Source: an uncultured beta proteobacterium
GTDB lineage: Bacteria; Pseudomonadota; Gammaproteobacteria; Burkholderiales; Burkholderiaceae_C
DNA length: 33,973 nt
Reading direction: 5' to 3'
Assembly: GCA_903873485.1 (NCBI GenBank)
Contig: CAIQOO010000097.1
Span: 1 to 33,973, forward strand
Shown: positions 14,395 through 24,174 of the stretch, one piece after another
How positions within the stretch are numbered: position 1 is the first letter of the stretch
Layout of the letters: every line of letters begins with the position of its first letter
Translations under genes and position numbers: made by a program
Notes under the pieces: generated by a model
Database searches by the model: none
Told to the model about the DNA's origin: nothing
Seen by the model: the letters and a program-made list of their open reading frames with translations, nothing else

Positions 14395-15435
14395 ATGCGT
14401 TTGTCCAAAATTGCCAAAACTCTTGCCCTTGCGGGTCTGCTTGTCTTTGTTGGCGCGGCCTCGGCCCAGAAAACCCAGTTGCTGGTCTATACCGCGCTGG
14501 AAACCGACCAGCTCAAGGCCTACCAGGAAGGCTTTAACAAAACCAACCCGGACATCGAGATCAAATGGGTGCGCGACTCCACCGGTGTCATCACCGCCAA
14601 GCTGCTAGCCGAAAAAGCCAATCCGCAAGCCGACGCGGTGATGGGGGTGGCCGCCAGCAGCCTGGCGCTGCTGGACAAGCAAGGCATGCTGATTCCCTAC
14701 GCGCCGCTGAATCTGGACGCGATCATGAGCCAGTACCGCGATAAAAAAACCCCGCCAGCCTGGTTTGGCATGGACGTGTGGGGTGCCACGGTGTGCTTTA
14801 ACACGGTAGAAGCGCAGAAAAAGAACATCCCCAAGCCCGAGAGCTGGCAAGACCTGACCAAGCCGGTTTACAAGGGCCAGGTGGTCATGCCCAACCCGGC
14901 ATCAAGCGGCACCGGCTACTTTGACGTGGTGGCCTGGCTGACGCTGTTTGGCGACCAAAACGGCAAGGGCGGCGGCTGGAAATACATGGACGGCCTGCAC
15001 GCCAACATTGCGCAGTACACCCACTCCGGCTCCAAACCCTGCAACATGGCTGCCAGCGGCGAGTTTGTGGTGGGCATCTCGTTTGAATACCGCGCCAATG
15101 CCAACAAGGCCAAGGGCGCGCCAATTGACCTGGTGTTCCCGAAAGAGGGTCTGGGCTGGGACCTGGAAGCCTTTGCCATTCACAAAGGCACCAAGAAGCT
15201 CGACGCAGCCAAGAATCTGGCCGACTGGGCTTCGAGCAAGGATGCCATGCTGCTGTACGGCAAAAACTTTGCGATCACGGCCCAGCCCGGTGTAGCGGCA
15301 CCGCTGGCCAATGTGCCCAAGGACTACGAACAGCGACTGGTCAAGCTCGACTTCAACTACGCCGCCGACCAGCGCGAACGTATTCTGGCCGAGTGGACGC
15401 GCCGCTATGACGGCAAGACCGAGCAGAAAAAATAA
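14395..15435 (+). CDS. phnS: 2-aminoethylphosphonate ABC transporter, periplasmic binding protein (PhnS2-type)
   Basis: This is a 346-residue family-1 extracellular solute-binding protein. The signal peptide runs to Ala-Ser-Ala24, with cleavage before Gln25. The mature protein starts in the typical way (LLVYTALETDQLKAYQEGF), with a ferric/phosphonate-binding-like core including PNPASSGTGYFDVVAW. The start at 14395 has SD AGGAG 6 nt upstream; a TTG one codon earlier is less likely. It is the first gene of the plus-strand operon and precedes its ATPase by 13 nt. The AEP specificity is inferred from the match to the PhnS2 transporter type and from phnW at the operon end. Confidence 0.82.
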   Translation: MRLSKIAKTLALAGLLVFVGAASAQKTQLLVYTALETDQLKAYQEGFNKTNPDIEIKWVRDSTGVITAKLLAEKANPQADAVMGVAASSLALLDKQGMLIPYAPLNLDAIMSQYRDKKTPPAWFGMDVWGATVCFNTVEAQKKNIPKPESWQDLTKPVYKGQVVMPNPASSGTGYFDVVAWLTLFGDQNGKGGGWKYMDGLHANIAQYTHSGSKPCNMAASGEFVVGISFEYRANANKAKGAPIDLVFPKEGLGWDLEAFAIHKGTKKLDAAKNLADWASSKDAMLLYGKNFAITAQPGVAAPLANVPKDYEQRLVKLDFNYAADQRERILAEWTRRYDGKTEQKK

Positions 15436-15448
15436 CTTTTGCCTGCGT

Positions 15449-16501
15449 GTGAGCACCGACTTGTTTCTCGATCTGCGCCAAATCCGCAAGGCGTTTGGCA
15501 GCTTTACCGCGCTGCAAGACATCAACCTCGGCATTCAAAAAGGCGAGTTTGTCTGTTTTCTTGGGCCGTCGGGCTGCGGCAAAACCACCTTGCTGCGCAT
15601 CATTGCCGGCCTGGAGGTGCAGACCGCCGGACAGGTTTTTCAGGCCGGGCGCGACATTTCCCGCCTGCCCCCTGCCCTGCGCGACTACGGCATCGTGTTC
15701 CAGAGCTACGCGCTGTTTCCCAATCTGAGCGTGTTTGACAATGTGTCGTATGGGCTGGTGAACCGCAAGACACCGTGTGCCGAAATTCGCCAGCGCGTCA
15801 CCGATCTGGTCAAGCTGGTCGGCCTGCCAGGCAGCGAGGCCAAGTTTCCGGGCCAACTCTCGGGCGGGCAGCAGCAACGCATTGCACTGGCGCGCGCGCT
15901 GGCCACCTCGCCGGGGTTGCTGCTGCTTGATGAGCCACTGTCGGCCCTGGATGCGCTGGAGCGGGTACGCCTGCGCCAGGAAATTCGCAGCCTGCAGCAA
16001 AAGCTGGGTGTCACCACCATCATGGTGACGCACGACCAGGAAGAAGCCCTGAGCCTGGCCGACCGCATTGTGGTGATGAACCATGGCGTGATCGAGCAGG
16101 TGGGCACGCCAATGGACATTTACCGCGAACCGGCTTCACCGTTTGTGGCGGATTTTGTCGGCAAGGTCAACGTGCTGCCAGCTCAGCGTGTTGCTGGCAG
16201 CTTGCAACTTGGCCGCATGCACTTGCCTGCCGCCGGGGCTGATGCTGCCGTCAAAGTTTATTTGCGCCCAGAGGATGTGCTGGCACGACCGATTGCGCCG
16301 GGCGATGCGCATGTCTTTGAAGCCTGCATTGAAGGCATCGATTTTCTCGGCTCTTATTGCCATGTGCATGTCGGCTCGCCCGAACTGGCCGAGCACAAGC
16401 TCACCGTCTATTTGTCGCTCAATTTTCTGTCGGAGCAATCCTTGCAGGTCGGCTCGCAGGTCAAACTCAAGCTGCTGCCCGAGCGCATCAAGGTGTTTTG
16501 A
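15449..16501 (+). CDS. phnT: 2-aminoethylphosphonate ABC transporter, ATP-binding protein (PhnT2-type)
   Basis: This is a 350-residue ATPase. It has Walker A GPSGCGKT (39-46), Q-loop VFQSYALFPN, signature LSGGQQQRIALARAL, Walker B LLLLDEPLSALD and the switch His in VTHDQEEA. A C-terminal TOBE-type domain (about 240-350) follows. The GTG at 15449 (VSTDLFLDLRQI) is chosen because the open frame upstream overlaps phnS and does not look like protein. No strong SD is seen, so translation may depend on phnS. The stop overlaps the permease ATG by 1 nt (TGATG). Confidence 0.85.
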   Translation: MSTDLFLDLRQIRKAFGSFTALQDINLGIQKGEFVCFLGPSGCGKTTLLRIIAGLEVQTAGQVFQAGRDISRLPPALRDYGIVFQSYALFPNLSVFDNVSYGLVNRKTPCAEIRQRVTDLVKLVGLPGSEAKFPGQLSGGQQQRIALARALATSPGLLLLDEPLSALDALERVRLRQEIRSLQQKLGVTTIMVTHDQEEALSLADRIVVMNHGVIEQVGTPMDIYREPASPFVADFVGKVNVLPAQRVAGSLQLGRMHLPAAGADAAVKVYLRPEDVLARPIAPGDAHVFEACIEGIDFLGSYCHVHVGSPELAEHKLTVYLSLNFLSEQSLQVGSQVKLKLLPERIKVF

Positions 16502-18201
16502 TGGCGGCTGTGCTCCCGGTGCCCGAGGTTCGGCACGATCATCACTGGATTGACCGTCTAGCCCACGTCCTGCTTGCGCTGGTAGCTATCATTTTGGTTT
16601 ATTTTGTGGCCCTTCCGCTGGGCGCGATTCTGCTGCAGGCACTGCAGTCCGGCAGTGGCGAATTTGTCTGGCTGGCGAATTTTGTCGCTTACGCGCAAAC
16701 CCCGGCACTGCTGGGCAGCCTGTGGAATAGCCTGTGGGTGTCTGGCCTGGTGACGCTGATTGTGCTGCCGCTGGCCTTTACCTTTGCATACGCCTTAAGC
16801 CGCTCCTGCATGCCGTACAAGGCGCTGTTTCGCGGCATCACCCTGGTGCCGCTGCTGGCCCCGTCGCTGCTGGCGGCAATTTCGCTGATTTACTGGTTTG
16901 GCAACCAGGGGGTACTCAAGGCTTGGCTGCAAAGCATCGGTTTTGATGAAATTTACGGCGCGCCCGGCGTCGTGCTGGCCGAGTGCATTGCGGTGTTTCC
17001 GCACACCCTGATGATTCTGGTGACTGCCTTGTCGATGTCGGATGCACGGCTGTTTGAAGCGGCCGATGCGATGGGCACCACTGCCATGCGCAAGTTTTTC
17101 ACCATCACCCTGCCAGGTGCCAAATACGGTTTGATCTCGGCTGCCATGGTGACTTTTACCCTGGTGATCACCGACTTTGGCATCCCCAAGGTGATTGGCG
17201 GCAACTTCAATGTGCTGGCCACCGACGTGTTCAAGCTGGTGATTGGCCAGCAGGATTTTGCCAAGGGTGCGGTGGTGGCGATTTTGCTGCTAACCCCGGC
17301 CGTGCTGAGTTTTGCTGTCGATAACTATGTCAGCCGCCGCCAGACCGCCATGCTGACGGCCCGCGCCATCCCCTATGTGGCCAAGCCATCGACACTGTTT
17401 GACCGCCTCATGACCTTGTATTGCGCGATCATCGCCTTGCTGGTGCTGGCGATGCTGGGCATGGCGGTGTTTGCCTCGTTTGCCAGCTTTTGGCCCTATA
17501 ACCTGACACCGAGCCTGCGCCATTACACGCTGGGCCTGCTGGATGCCGAGGTCGGCGTGGCGTTTTTCAACAGCCTCAAGATGGCCGGCGGCACCGCCTT
17601 GTTTGGCACAGCGCTGGTGTTTGTCGGGGCTTATTTGCTGGAAAAAACCAAGGGCATGGACGGCCTGCGTGCGCTGGTGCGGCTGCTGGCGGTGATTCCC
17701 ATGGCGGTGCCGGGCCTGGTGCTGGGCCTGGGCTATATCTTTTTCTTCAATGCGCCAGCCAATCCGCTCAATGGGCTGTACCACACGCTGACCCTGCTGA
17801 CCGTTTGCACCATCGTCCACTTTTACACCACCGGGCATCTGACGGCGGTCACCGCATTAAAAGCTTTGGACAGCGAATTTGAAGCCGTCAGCGCCTCCTT
17901 GAAAGTGCCTTTTTACAAAACCTTCTGGCGCGTGACGCTGCCGGTATGCACGCCCGCCTTGGTGGACATGGCACGCTACTTTTTCATCAACGCCATGACC
18001 ACCATATCGGCGGTGGTGTTTTTATACTCGCCCGAGACCAAGGTGGCTTCGATTGCCATTCTGAACCTCGATGAAGCTGGCGAAATGGGTGCTGCTGCCG
18101 CCATGGCGGTGCTGATTGGCCTGTCAAGCACGTTCGCCACGCTGTTTTTCATGCTGCTGGCCTGGTGGGTGCATCGGCACACCCAGGCCTGGCGCGTTTG
18201 A
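16501..18201 (+). CDS. phnU: 2-aminoethylphosphonate ABC transporter, fused permease (PhnU2-type)
   Basis: This is a 566-residue permease with about 12 membrane segments, made of two BPD-transport domains in one chain. The coupling (EAA) loops are visible in both halves: [19 protein letters not shown] and [18 protein letters not shown]. Fused permeases of this size are typical of the PhnU2 AEP transporters, in contrast to the separate PhnU and PhnV of Salmonella. The start is the ATG in TGATG at 16501; an upstream in-frame start at 16357 would overlap phnT by 145 nt. The first membrane helix is partly encoded by a copy of the dispersed repeat (16558-16589). Confidence 0.85.
   Translation: MAAVLPVPEVRHDHHWIDRLAHVLLALVAIILVYFVALPLGAILLQALQSGSGEFVWLANFVAYAQTPALLGSLWNSLWVSGLVTLIVLPLAFTFAYALSRSCMPYKALFRGITLVPLLAPSLLAAISLIYWFGNQGVLKAWLQSIGFDEIYGAPGVVLAECIAVFPHTLMILVTALSMSDARLFEAADAMGTTAMRKFFTITLPGAKYGLISAAMVTFTLVITDFGIPKVIGGNFNVLATDVFKLVIGQQDFAKGAVVAILLLTPAVLSFAVDNYVSRRQTAMLTARAIPYVAKPSTLFDRLMTLYCAIIALLVLAMLGMAVFASFASFWPYNLTPSLRHYTLGLLDAEVGVAFFNSLKMAGGTALFGTALVFVGAYLLEKTKGMDGLRALVRLLAVIPMAVPGLVLGLGYIFFFNAPANPLNGLYHTLTLLTVCTIVHFYTTGHLTAVTALKALDSEFEAVSASLKVPFYKTFWRVTLPVCTPALVDMARYFFINAMTTISAVVFLYSPETKVASIAILNLDEAGEMGAAAAMAVLIGLSSTFATLFFMLLAWWVHRHTQAWRV
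16558..16589. repeat. Dispersed repeat, copy B, inside phnU
   Basis: CTAGCCC (16558-16564) is followed by 25 nt ending GGTAGCTAT. It aligns without gaps to copy A (10743-10774): 7/7 in the CTAGCCC core and 15/25 after it by hand count. Here it encodes part of the first membrane helix of the permease ([11 protein letters not shown]). Confidence 0.4.
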
Positions 18202-18218
18202 TATTTGGAGATATGACA

Positions 18219-19328
18219 ATGGACAGAGACAAAATCCTGCTGACCCCCGGTCCGCTGACCACCACGCTGCGCACCAAGCTGGCGATGCTGAAAGACTGGG
18301 GTTCGTGGGATGCCGATTTCAACGCGGTGACCGCCAGTGTGCGGGCCAGTTTGCTCAACATCATCCACGGCGCTGACAGCCATATCGTGGTGCCGTTGCA
18401 GGGCAGTGGCACCTTCAGCGTTGAGGCCGCAGTTGCCACGCTGGTGCCCAGAGACGGCCATGTGCTGGTGCTCGACAACGGCGCCTACTGCAAGCGCGCC
18501 GCCCGCCTGACCAGCCTGATGGGACGGCGCTGCACGGTGCTGGACTTTGATGAAGCCCAGGCGGTGTCGGCCAGCGTGCTCGAAGAACGACTGGCCGCCG
18601 ATGCGTCAATCACCCATGTGGTGCTGATCCACTGCGAGACCGGTGCCGGCGTGCTCAACCCCCTGCAAGCCGTGGCCGATGTGTGTGCAGCCCACGGCAA
18701 GGGGCTGGTCGTCGATGCCATGAGTTCCTTTGGCGCGCTGGAAATTGATGCCCGCACAACCCGTTTTGATGCGTTGGTGGCGGCCAGCGGCAAATGCCTC
18801 GAAGGTGTGCCCGGCATGGGTTTTGTCTTCATCCGAAAAGGCCTGCTGGACGGCTGTGCCGGTCAGAGCCAGTCGCTGGCGATGGATTTGCATGACCAAT
18901 ACGTCTATATGGAAAAAACCGGCCAGTGGCGCTTTACCCCGCCGACCCATGTGGTGGTGGCGCTGCACGAGGCAATTGCCCAGTTTGAAGCCGAGGGCGG
19001 TCAGCCGGCCCGGCTGGCCCGCTACACGCAAAATTACCAGACCCTGATCGACGGCATGAAGCAACTCGGGTTCAAGCCATTTCTGAACCCGGCGATTCAG
19101 GCTCCGATCATCGTGACTTTTCATGCGTCGGTTGACCCAGCCTACGATTTCAAAACTTTTTACGCAGCAGTCAGGGCGCGCGGCTTTTTGCTTTACCCCG
19201 GCAAGCTGACGCAGATCGAGACTTTTCGGGTCGGCTGCATCGGTGCCATCGGCCCGCAGGACATGTCGCAGGCGGTGCACGCCGTCGCACTGGCGTTGAA
19301 TGACATGGGGCTTGCCCCGAACTGCTGA
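18219..19328 (+). CDS. phnW: 2-aminoethylphosphonate-pyruvate aminotransferase
   Basis: This is a 369-residue class V aminotransferase-fold enzyme that converts AEP plus pyruvate to phosphonoacetaldehyde plus alanine. It shows the PhnW start [14 protein letters not shown], the phosphate-binding stretch GSGTFSVEA (62-70), PLP-nitrogen Asp166 (VVDAMSSFG) and Schiff-base Lys192 ([12 protein letters not shown]). The ATG at 18219 is chosen because GGAG (18207-18210) lies 8 nt upstream; an ATG at 18213 is too close to it. It is the last gene of the transporter operon, 17 nt after phnU. Its product feeds phnY and phnA on the opposite arm. Confidence 0.92.
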   Translation: MDRDKILLTPGPLTTTLRTKLAMLKDWGSWDADFNAVTASVRASLLNIIHGADSHIVVPLQGSGTFSVEAAVATLVPRDGHVLVLDNGAYCKRAARLTSLMGRRCTVLDFDEAQAVSASVLEERLAADASITHVVLIHCETGAGVLNPLQAVADVCAAHGKGLVVDAMSSFGALEIDARTTRFDALVAASGKCLEGVPGMGFVFIRKGLLDGCAGQSQSLAMDLHDQYVYMEKTGQWRFTPPTHVVVALHEAIAQFEAEGGQPARLARYTQNYQTLIDGMKQLGFKPFLNPAIQAPIIVTFHASVDPAYDFKTFYAAVRARGFLLYPGKLTQIETFRVGCIGAIGPQDMSQAVHAVALALNDMGLAPNC

Positions 19329-19379
19329 AAAACCCGGCTCCAAGGTCTGGCCTGACATTCGGGTGAATCCTGCAATGCT

Positions 19380-20924
19380 ATGCTGACCCCACACTCGCAA
19401 ACAATGACAAACAACATGCAAAACGGAACACGCCTGGCAGCGGTAGATTTGGGATCCAACAGCTTTCGCCTTGAAATTGGCAGGGTTGAAGGTGGCCAGT
19501 TTTACCGTACCGAATACCTGAAAGAAACCGTGCGCCAGGGCGGTGGCCTCGATGAAAGCCGCAATCTGACACCCGCTGCCATGCAAATTGGCTGGGACTG
19601 TCTGGCACGCTTTGGCGAACGGCTGGCCGGGTTTTCAGCCGACGAAGTGCGCGCAGTCGCTACCCAAACCCTGCGCGAAGCGCGCAACCGCGACGATTTT
19701 TTGCGTCCAGGTGGCCAACTGCTCGGTTTCCCCATCGATGTGATCTCGGGGCGCGAAGAGGCGCGGTTGATTTACCAGGGTGTGGCACAGGCGTTGCCGC
19801 GACAAGAACAACGCCGACTGGTGATTGACATTGGCGGGCGCTCCACCGAACTGATTTTGGGCAGTGGACTCGAACCGATGCAAATGGAGTCTTACCGAGT
19901 CGGCAGCATTGCCTGGTCGATGCGCTATTTCACCAACGGGCAGTTTACCAAGCGGTCTTTTCAAACTGCCGAAATTGCCGCCAAGGCCGTGCTTGATGAA
20001 GCCATCTCGCTGTACCAGCCGGACCAGTGGGAGGTGGCCTACGGCTCGGCTGGCACTGTCAATGCCGTCGGGGATGTGCTGGTAGCAGCAGGATGGCCGA
20101 CCGGCTCGATCAGCCAGGAGGGGCTGGATTGGCTACTGGACAAACTCATTGCAGCACAAAGCGCTGACCGGCTGCGCCTGCCTGGCATGAAAGAAGACCG
20201 CAAGGCCATCATTGGCGGTGGCTTGAGCATTTTGCGAGCCTTGTTTGACCTGTTGGGCATCGAGAGTCTGCAACTGACCTCGGGTGGCCTGCGGCATGGC
20301 TTGCTGATGGACATGCTGGGTCAGAACCAGCATCACAGCGACTTGCGTACCCATTCGGTGGAACGTCTGGCCGCCAAGTTTGGCGCCGACCCGGTGCATG
20401 GCAAGCGCGTCGGGCAAGTGGCCAGTGTGTTGCTTGAGCGACTCTGCGCCAATCTGCCCCAATACGACCCGGGCGCGCTGGCGCGGATGCAGGAAAAACT
20501 GATCTGGGCCGGCCAACTGCATGAAATTGGCAGTCGCATCTCGCACAGCGATTACCACAAGCATGGCGCCTATATTCTGGACAACACCGATGCCATGGGC
20601 TTTGCGTTGGCCGAGTTGCACCGGCTCAGTTTGCTGGTGCTCGGGCACCGGGGCAAGCTGCGCAAACTCGATGTGGATTTTTGCGACGAGGTTTTTGTGC
20701 AGAAGTTGCTGGTATTGCGACTGGCCGTGGCTTTGTGTCATGCCAGAAGCGAACCGGATCTTGACGGCCTGAGTTTGTGCCAGGACAGCAAAACCCTGAA
20801 CCGGTTTGTACTGGGTTTCCGCAGCGATTGGGCAAAAATGCACCCGCAGTCGGCGCACCTGTTGAACGAGGAGTCGATCGCCTGGCAAAAAACACCCTGG
20901 TCGCTGGGTGTTGTGGAGTCTTGA
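19380..20924 (+). CDS. ppx: Exopolyphosphatase (Ppx/GppA family)
   Basis: This is a protein of up to 514 residues that releases phosphate from polyphosphate ends. The actin-like ATPase fold is shown by LAAVDLGSNSFRLEIGR near the N-terminus and RRLVIDIGGRSTELILG about 130 residues later. The C-terminal half has the HD-like helical domain (SRISHSDYHKHGAYIL). The start is uncertain, since ATGs at 19380, 19404 and 19416 are in frame and none has a clear SD; homologues usually begin near the last. It follows phnW by 51 nt. GppA activity is possible, but betaproteobacteria usually carry a single Ppx of this kind. Confidence 0.87.
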   Translation: MLTPHSQTMTNNMQNGTRLAAVDLGSNSFRLEIGRVEGGQFYRTEYLKETVRQGGGLDESRNLTPAAMQIGWDCLARFGERLAGFSADEVRAVATQTLREARNRDDFLRPGGQLLGFPIDVISGREEARLIYQGVAQALPRQEQRRLVIDIGGRSTELILGSGLEPMQMESYRVGSIAWSMRYFTNGQFTKRSFQTAEIAAKAVLDEAISLYQPDQWEVAYGSAGTVNAVGDVLVAAGWPTGSISQEGLDWLLDKLIAAQSADRLRLPGMKEDRKAIIGGGLSILRALFDLLGIESLQLTSGGLRHGLLMDMLGQNQHHSDLRTHSVERLAAKFGADPVHGKRVGQVASVLLERLCANLPQYDPGALARMQEKLIWAGQLHEIGSRISHSDYHKHGAYILDNTDAMGFALAELHRLSLLVLGHRGKLRKLDVDFCDEVFVQKLLVLRLAVALCHARSEPDLDGLSLCQDSKTLNRFVLGFRSDWAKMHPQSAHLLNEESIAWQKTPWSLGVVES

Positions 20925-20930
20925 ACGACT

Positions 20931-21272
20931 CTAGCCGCCGGTATCCCGGGGCTTGTCGCTGTGAGACACATGGTAGGCATCGGCCACATAGGCCGGACCT
21001 TTCATCAGCCAGACAATCACGCAGCCAATGGCGATGGTTAAAACGGCAGTCCAGATAAAAATCGCCAGCCCGATCATGATAAAGTCAAAGGTCTGAAGGT
21101 GCCGCTCAATCTCGGCCATGCTGCCTTCTGTCACCAGCAAGCGCGCCAGCATGGCCATCAAGACTGGCAGCACCGTGCCGGCCAGCAGCACATTGGGCAT
21201 CATCCGCAGCAATCGCCACTCAAAGCCATAGGGGGTGCGCTGATAACCTGGAAGTTTGGCAAGCCAGTTCAT
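20931..21272 (-). CDS. Small inner-membrane protein, two helices, unknown function
   Basis: This is a 113-residue protein with two hydrophobic helices (VLLAGTVLPVLMAMLARLLV and FIMIGLAIFIWTAVLTIAIG). They flank a short acidic loop, with a soluble C-terminal tail ending SDKPRDTGG. The N-terminus MNWLAKLPGYQRTPYG is soluble. It is convergent with ppx, 6 nt apart at the stops. I recognise no named family. The length and helix arrangement look like a conserved betaproteobacterial hypothetical protein. Confidence 0.6.
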   Translation of the reverse strand: MNWLAKLPGYQRTPYGFEWRLLRMMPNVLLAGTVLPVLMAMLARLLVTEGSMAEIERHLQTFDFIMIGLAIFIWTAVLTIAIGCVIVWLMKGPAYVADAYHVSHSDKPRDTGG

Positions 21273-21321
21273 GTGTCGATTTTAGGCACCTGGCACAAAA
21301 CCCCGAACAAGCATTGGAAGA

Positions 21322-21338
21322 ATGGTTGTTACAACCAT
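21322..21338. repeat. 8-bp hairpin at the end of the GNAT gene
   Basis: ATGGTTGT-T-ACAACCAT is a perfect inverted repeat covering the last codons and stop of the GNAT gene. On the plus strand it is followed by TTTT. On the minus strand, where the gene is read, no T-run follows, so it is only a weak terminator candidate. Confidence 0.35.
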
Positions 21339-21829
21339 TTTTGCATGAACTGTGCATGGCCCATGGCCGGATCAAGCTGGTAGTTTGCAAAGCCCACGCG
21401 ACGGTACAGTGTGATGGCAGACTCATTGCCAGACAGCACTTCGAGCGTCAGCTTGCAAGCCCCCCGCTGAAGCGCTATTTGCGCCACCAGGGCCAGCATC
21501 TGCTCGGCAATCCGTTGGCCCCGGTGCGAGGCCGCTACCACCACGTCATGCACATTGACCAGGGGCTGGCAGGCAAAGGTCGAGAAACCCTCGACACAAT
21601 TGATCAAGCCCACCGGTCGGGAGCCAGCCGACTCGTCAAAAGCCAGCACGCTAAACAGATTGGGGCGCGCGCGCAAGGCGGCAGGCAGATTGACCTTGGC
21701 AATATCAGACAGGGGTTCGCCACCACCGGCCGGGTCTGCCGCATAAGCGTCGAGCAAAGCCAGCAGCGCAGCCATCTGCTTGCTGTCGGAATAATCGGCT
21801 TGACACAGGCGCAAATCTGGCGATTTCAT
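21329..21829 (-). CDS. GNAT-family N-acetyltransferase
   Basis: This is a 166-residue protein with a GNAT core: VNVHDVVVAASHRGQRIAEQ (acetyl-CoA-binding motif A with the RGQRIAE loop), then TLEVLSGNESAITLYRRVGF. The start is the ATG at 21829; it lies 2 nt after the glmM stop with a GAGGGA SD inside the glmM end. An in-frame TTG at 21835 is less likely. It is the last gene of the ftsH-folP-glmM run and is probably co-transcribed. The substrate is unknown. Confidence 0.8.
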   Translation of the reverse strand: MKSPDLRLCQADYSDSKQMAALLALLDAYAADPAGGGEPLSDIAKVNLPAALRARPNLFSVLAFDESAGSRPVGLINCVEGFSTFACQPLVNVHDVVVAASHRGQRIAEQMLALVAQIALQRGACKLTLEVLSGNESAITLYRRVGFANYQLDPAMGHAQFMQKWL

Positions 21830-21831
21830 CG

Positions 21832-23175
21832 TCAAAGTCCCTCTTGCGCAGTGATCGTTCTGGCAATGCGCTGGGCACAGGCCTGGGCCTGCACGGCATC
21901 ACGCGCTTCAACCATGACCCGAACCAGCGGCTCGGTGCCACTGGCCCGGATCAGAACGCGACCGGTTTGCCCCAATTCGTTTTCAACCGCGCGCGTCACA
22001 GATGCCAGATCCGGGCTGGCACGCCAGTCCTGACCGGGTTTGAGGCGAATATTGATCAAGGTTTGCGGGAACAAGCTGACATCACTGAGCAATTGCGACA
22101 GACTGTTGCCACTGCGCACCACTGTTTGCAACACCTGCAGGGTTGAAATCAGGCCATCGCCAGTGGTGTGCTTGTCCAGCGCAAGCAAATGGCCCGAGCC
22201 TTCACCACCGAGCAGCCATTGGTGCTTTTCAAGCTCTTCCAGCACATAGCGGTCCCCAACCCTGGCGCGCACAAACTCAACCCCGCGTGCCTGCAGGGCG
22301 ACTTCAACCGCCATATTGGTCATCAGAGTGCCAACCACGCCGGGCACCGATTCGCCACGGCGCAGCCGGTCATCCACCATCAGGTAAAGCAACTCGTCGC
22401 CGTTGAACAGGCGTCCCTGCGCATCAACCAGTTGCAGCCGATCCGCGTCGCCATCGAGCGCCACCCCAAAATCAGCCCGATGTGCCTTGACCGCCTCCAC
22501 CAGCGCTTCGGGGTGGGTGGCACCGACACCCGCGTTGATGTTCAGGCCATCGGGCGCACAGCCAATCGGCACCACTTCAGCACCCAATTCGTGAAACACC
22601 TTGGGCGCAATATGGTAGGCCGCACCATGTGCCGCATCCACCACAATGCGCAGACCCTTGAGGGTAAGGTTGTGGGCAAACGTGCTCTTGCAAAACTCGA
22701 TGTAGCGTCCGGCGGCATCATCGAGGCGGCGTGTCTTGCCCAGATGGGCTGAATCGGCCCAGACCGGATCATCGCCAACAGCAGCTTCCACATCAAGTTC
22801 CCAGACATCGGGCAGCTTGGTGCCTTGGGCACTGAAAAACTTGATGCCGTTGTCGTCGAAAGGGTTGTGACTGGCACTGATCACCACACCCAGCGATGCC
22901 CGCTGCGCACGCGTCAGGTAAGCCACGCCCGGTGTTGGCAGCGGCCCGAGCAACACCACATCAACCCCGGCCGAATTGAAGCCGCTTTCCAGCGCGCTTT
23001 CCAGCATGTAGCCAGAAATTCGGGTGTCTTTGCCAATCAGCACGGTTGGTCGCGCCTCAGACCGTTTCAGCACTCGCCCGACTGCATGCGCTAAGCGCAA
23101 CACAAAGTCCGGCGTGATCGGGTCTTGCCCGACCGTTCCACGAATGCCATCGGTTCCAAAAAATTTCCTGGACAT
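21832..23175 (-). CDS. glmM: Phosphoglucosamine mutase
   Basis: This is a 447-residue enzyme that converts glucosamine-6-phosphate to glucosamine-1-phosphate for peptidoglycan and LPS precursors. The active-site phosphoserine is Ser102 in [13 protein letters not shown], the metal loop is [10 protein letters not shown] and the C-terminal phosphate-binding loop is [12 protein letters not shown]. The N-terminus [10 protein letters not shown] is canonical. It follows folP by 41 nt in the conserved ftsH-folP-glmM order. Confidence 0.95.
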   Translation of the reverse strand: MSRKFFGTDGIRGTVGQDPITPDFVLRLAHAVGRVLKRSEARPTVLIGKDTRISGYMLESALESGFNSAGVDVVLLGPLPTPGVAYLTRAQRASLGVVISASHNPFDDNGIKFFSAQGTKLPDVWELDVEAAVGDDPVWADSAHLGKTRRLDDAAGRYIEFCKSTFAHNLTLKGLRIVVDAAHGAAYHIAPKVFHELGAEVVPIGCAPDGLNINAGVGATHPEALVEAVKAHRADFGVALDGDADRLQLVDAQGRLFNGDELLYLMVDDRLRRGESVPGVVGTLMTNMAVEVALQARGVEFVRARVGDRYVLEELEKHQWLLGGEGSGHLLALDKHTTGDGLISTLQVLQTVVRSGNSLSQLLSDVSLFPQTLINIRLKPGQDWRASPDLASVTRAVENELGQTGRVLIRASGTEPLVRVMVEARDAVQAQACAQRIARTITAQEGL

Positions 23176-23216
23176 GTGCTTTCTACTCCGCTTCGTTTGG
23201 TTAACACATTGCTTGA

Positions 23217-24071
23217 TTATCTGGCGGCCAGAAGCACGCGCAGCGCCTGAACTGTCTCTTTCACATCATGCACACGGACTACGGCGGCGCCGCGCTGCAC
23301 TGCCAGCAAGGCAGCCGCCAGACTAGGTGCCAGGCGCTGCCGAGCCAATAAGGGCTGGCCGGCAGCGGCGGTCATGCCGGCCAGCGACGACTTGCGTGAC
23401 CAACCGATCAACAAGGGATAGCCCGCTGCCAGCAGTTCGGTCTGGCGCGACAACAGCGAAAAGTTCTGCGTTGCCGTCTTGCCAAAACCAATGCCCGGGT
23501 CAATCAAAATTCTTGCCTTTTCGACCCCTAGCCCATATAGAGTATGCGCAGCTTGCTCTAAAAATAATAGCACTTGCGGCACCACATCGCCTTGCATCGG
23601 CTGCACCTGCATGGTTTGCGGCTCTTGGTGCATGTGCATCAGGCAGACACCACAGTTGGGGTGCATGGCGATGACTTGGTCACCACGCAACGAATCCCTG
23701 CCCTCCTGCCAACGCAACGCCCAGATGTCATTAATGATGTCGGCACCCAAGTCGAGTGCTGCCTGCATGACTTGCGGTTTGTAGGTATCCACTGACACCG
23801 CCACGCCCAGGCTGAGTGCGCCTTTGAGAACCGGCAAAACACGGGCAAGCTCATCTTCAAGGCCCAATGGCTGTGCCCCTGGCCGGGTCGATTCTCCACC
23901 AATGTCAAGAATGTCGGCACCGTCCTGAATCAACTGCTCGCAATGGCGCAGCGCGGCAGCGGTCGAGCCATGTTGTCCACCGTCCGAAAAAGAATCCGGC
24001 GTGATATTCACAATGCCCATCACCCTGGGCGTGCCGAGATCAAGCTGAAATCGGGTGGTCTGCCACTTCAT
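23217..24071 (-). CDS. folP: Dihydropteroate synthase
   Basis: This is a protein of about 284 residues that joins pABA to 7,8-dihydropterin pyrophosphate in folate synthesis, and is the sulfonamide target. Signatures: [16 protein letters not shown] (18-32), [19 protein letters not shown] and the C-terminal RVHDVKET. The ATG at 24071 ([13 protein letters not shown]) is chosen. ATGs at 24089 and 24095 are alternatives. The longer open frame upstream runs through the ftsH terminator and into ftsH, so it is not coding. Codons around 23528-23559 carry a diverged copy of the dispersed repeat. Confidence 0.92.
   Translation of the reverse strand: MKWQTTRFQLDLGTPRVMGIVNITPDSFSDGGQHGSTAAALRHCEQLIQDGADILDIGGESTRPGAQPLGLEDELARVLPVLKGALSLGVAVSVDTYKPQVMQAALDLGADIINDIWALRWQEGRDSLRGDQVIAMHPNCGVCLMHMHQEPQTMQVQPMQGDVVPQVLLFLEQAAHTLYGLGVEKARILIDPGIGFGKTATQNFSLLSRQTELLAAGYPLLIGWSRKSSLAGMTAAAGQPLLARQRLAPSLAAALLAVQRGAAVVRVHDVKETVQALRVLLAAR
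23528..23559. repeat. Dispersed repeat, copy C, inside folP
   Basis: CTAGCCC (23528-23534) is followed by 25 nt that match copy A at 15/25 by hand alignment, without gaps. It falls in the folP segment just before the DPGIGFGK motif and keeps the frame ([13 protein letters not shown]). Confidence 0.35.
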
Positions 24072-24130
24072 CGCCGGCTGCCTGTTCATGTGCATGCTCA
24101 GATTGATCAACGCTGCAATGAAAAGAAACA

Positions 24131-24152
24131 AAAAAACGGGGCCTGCGCCCCG
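24131..24152 (-). terminator. Rho-independent terminator after ftsH
   Basis: On the minus strand the stem CGGGGC / GCCCCG (plus-strand 24037-equivalents at 24137-24142 and 24147-24152, loop 24143-24146) is followed by six or more T (24136-24131). It lies 23 nt past the ftsH stop and would separate or attenuate ftsH from folP transcription. Confidence 0.8.
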
Positions 24153-24174
24153 CTTTTCAGCGCTGCACCCAAGG

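Noticed and set aside
15353..16084. 243-codon minus-strand ORF opposite phnT
   Set aside because: It mirrors the ABC ATPase codons; the plus frame has Walker A, signature and Walker B in order.
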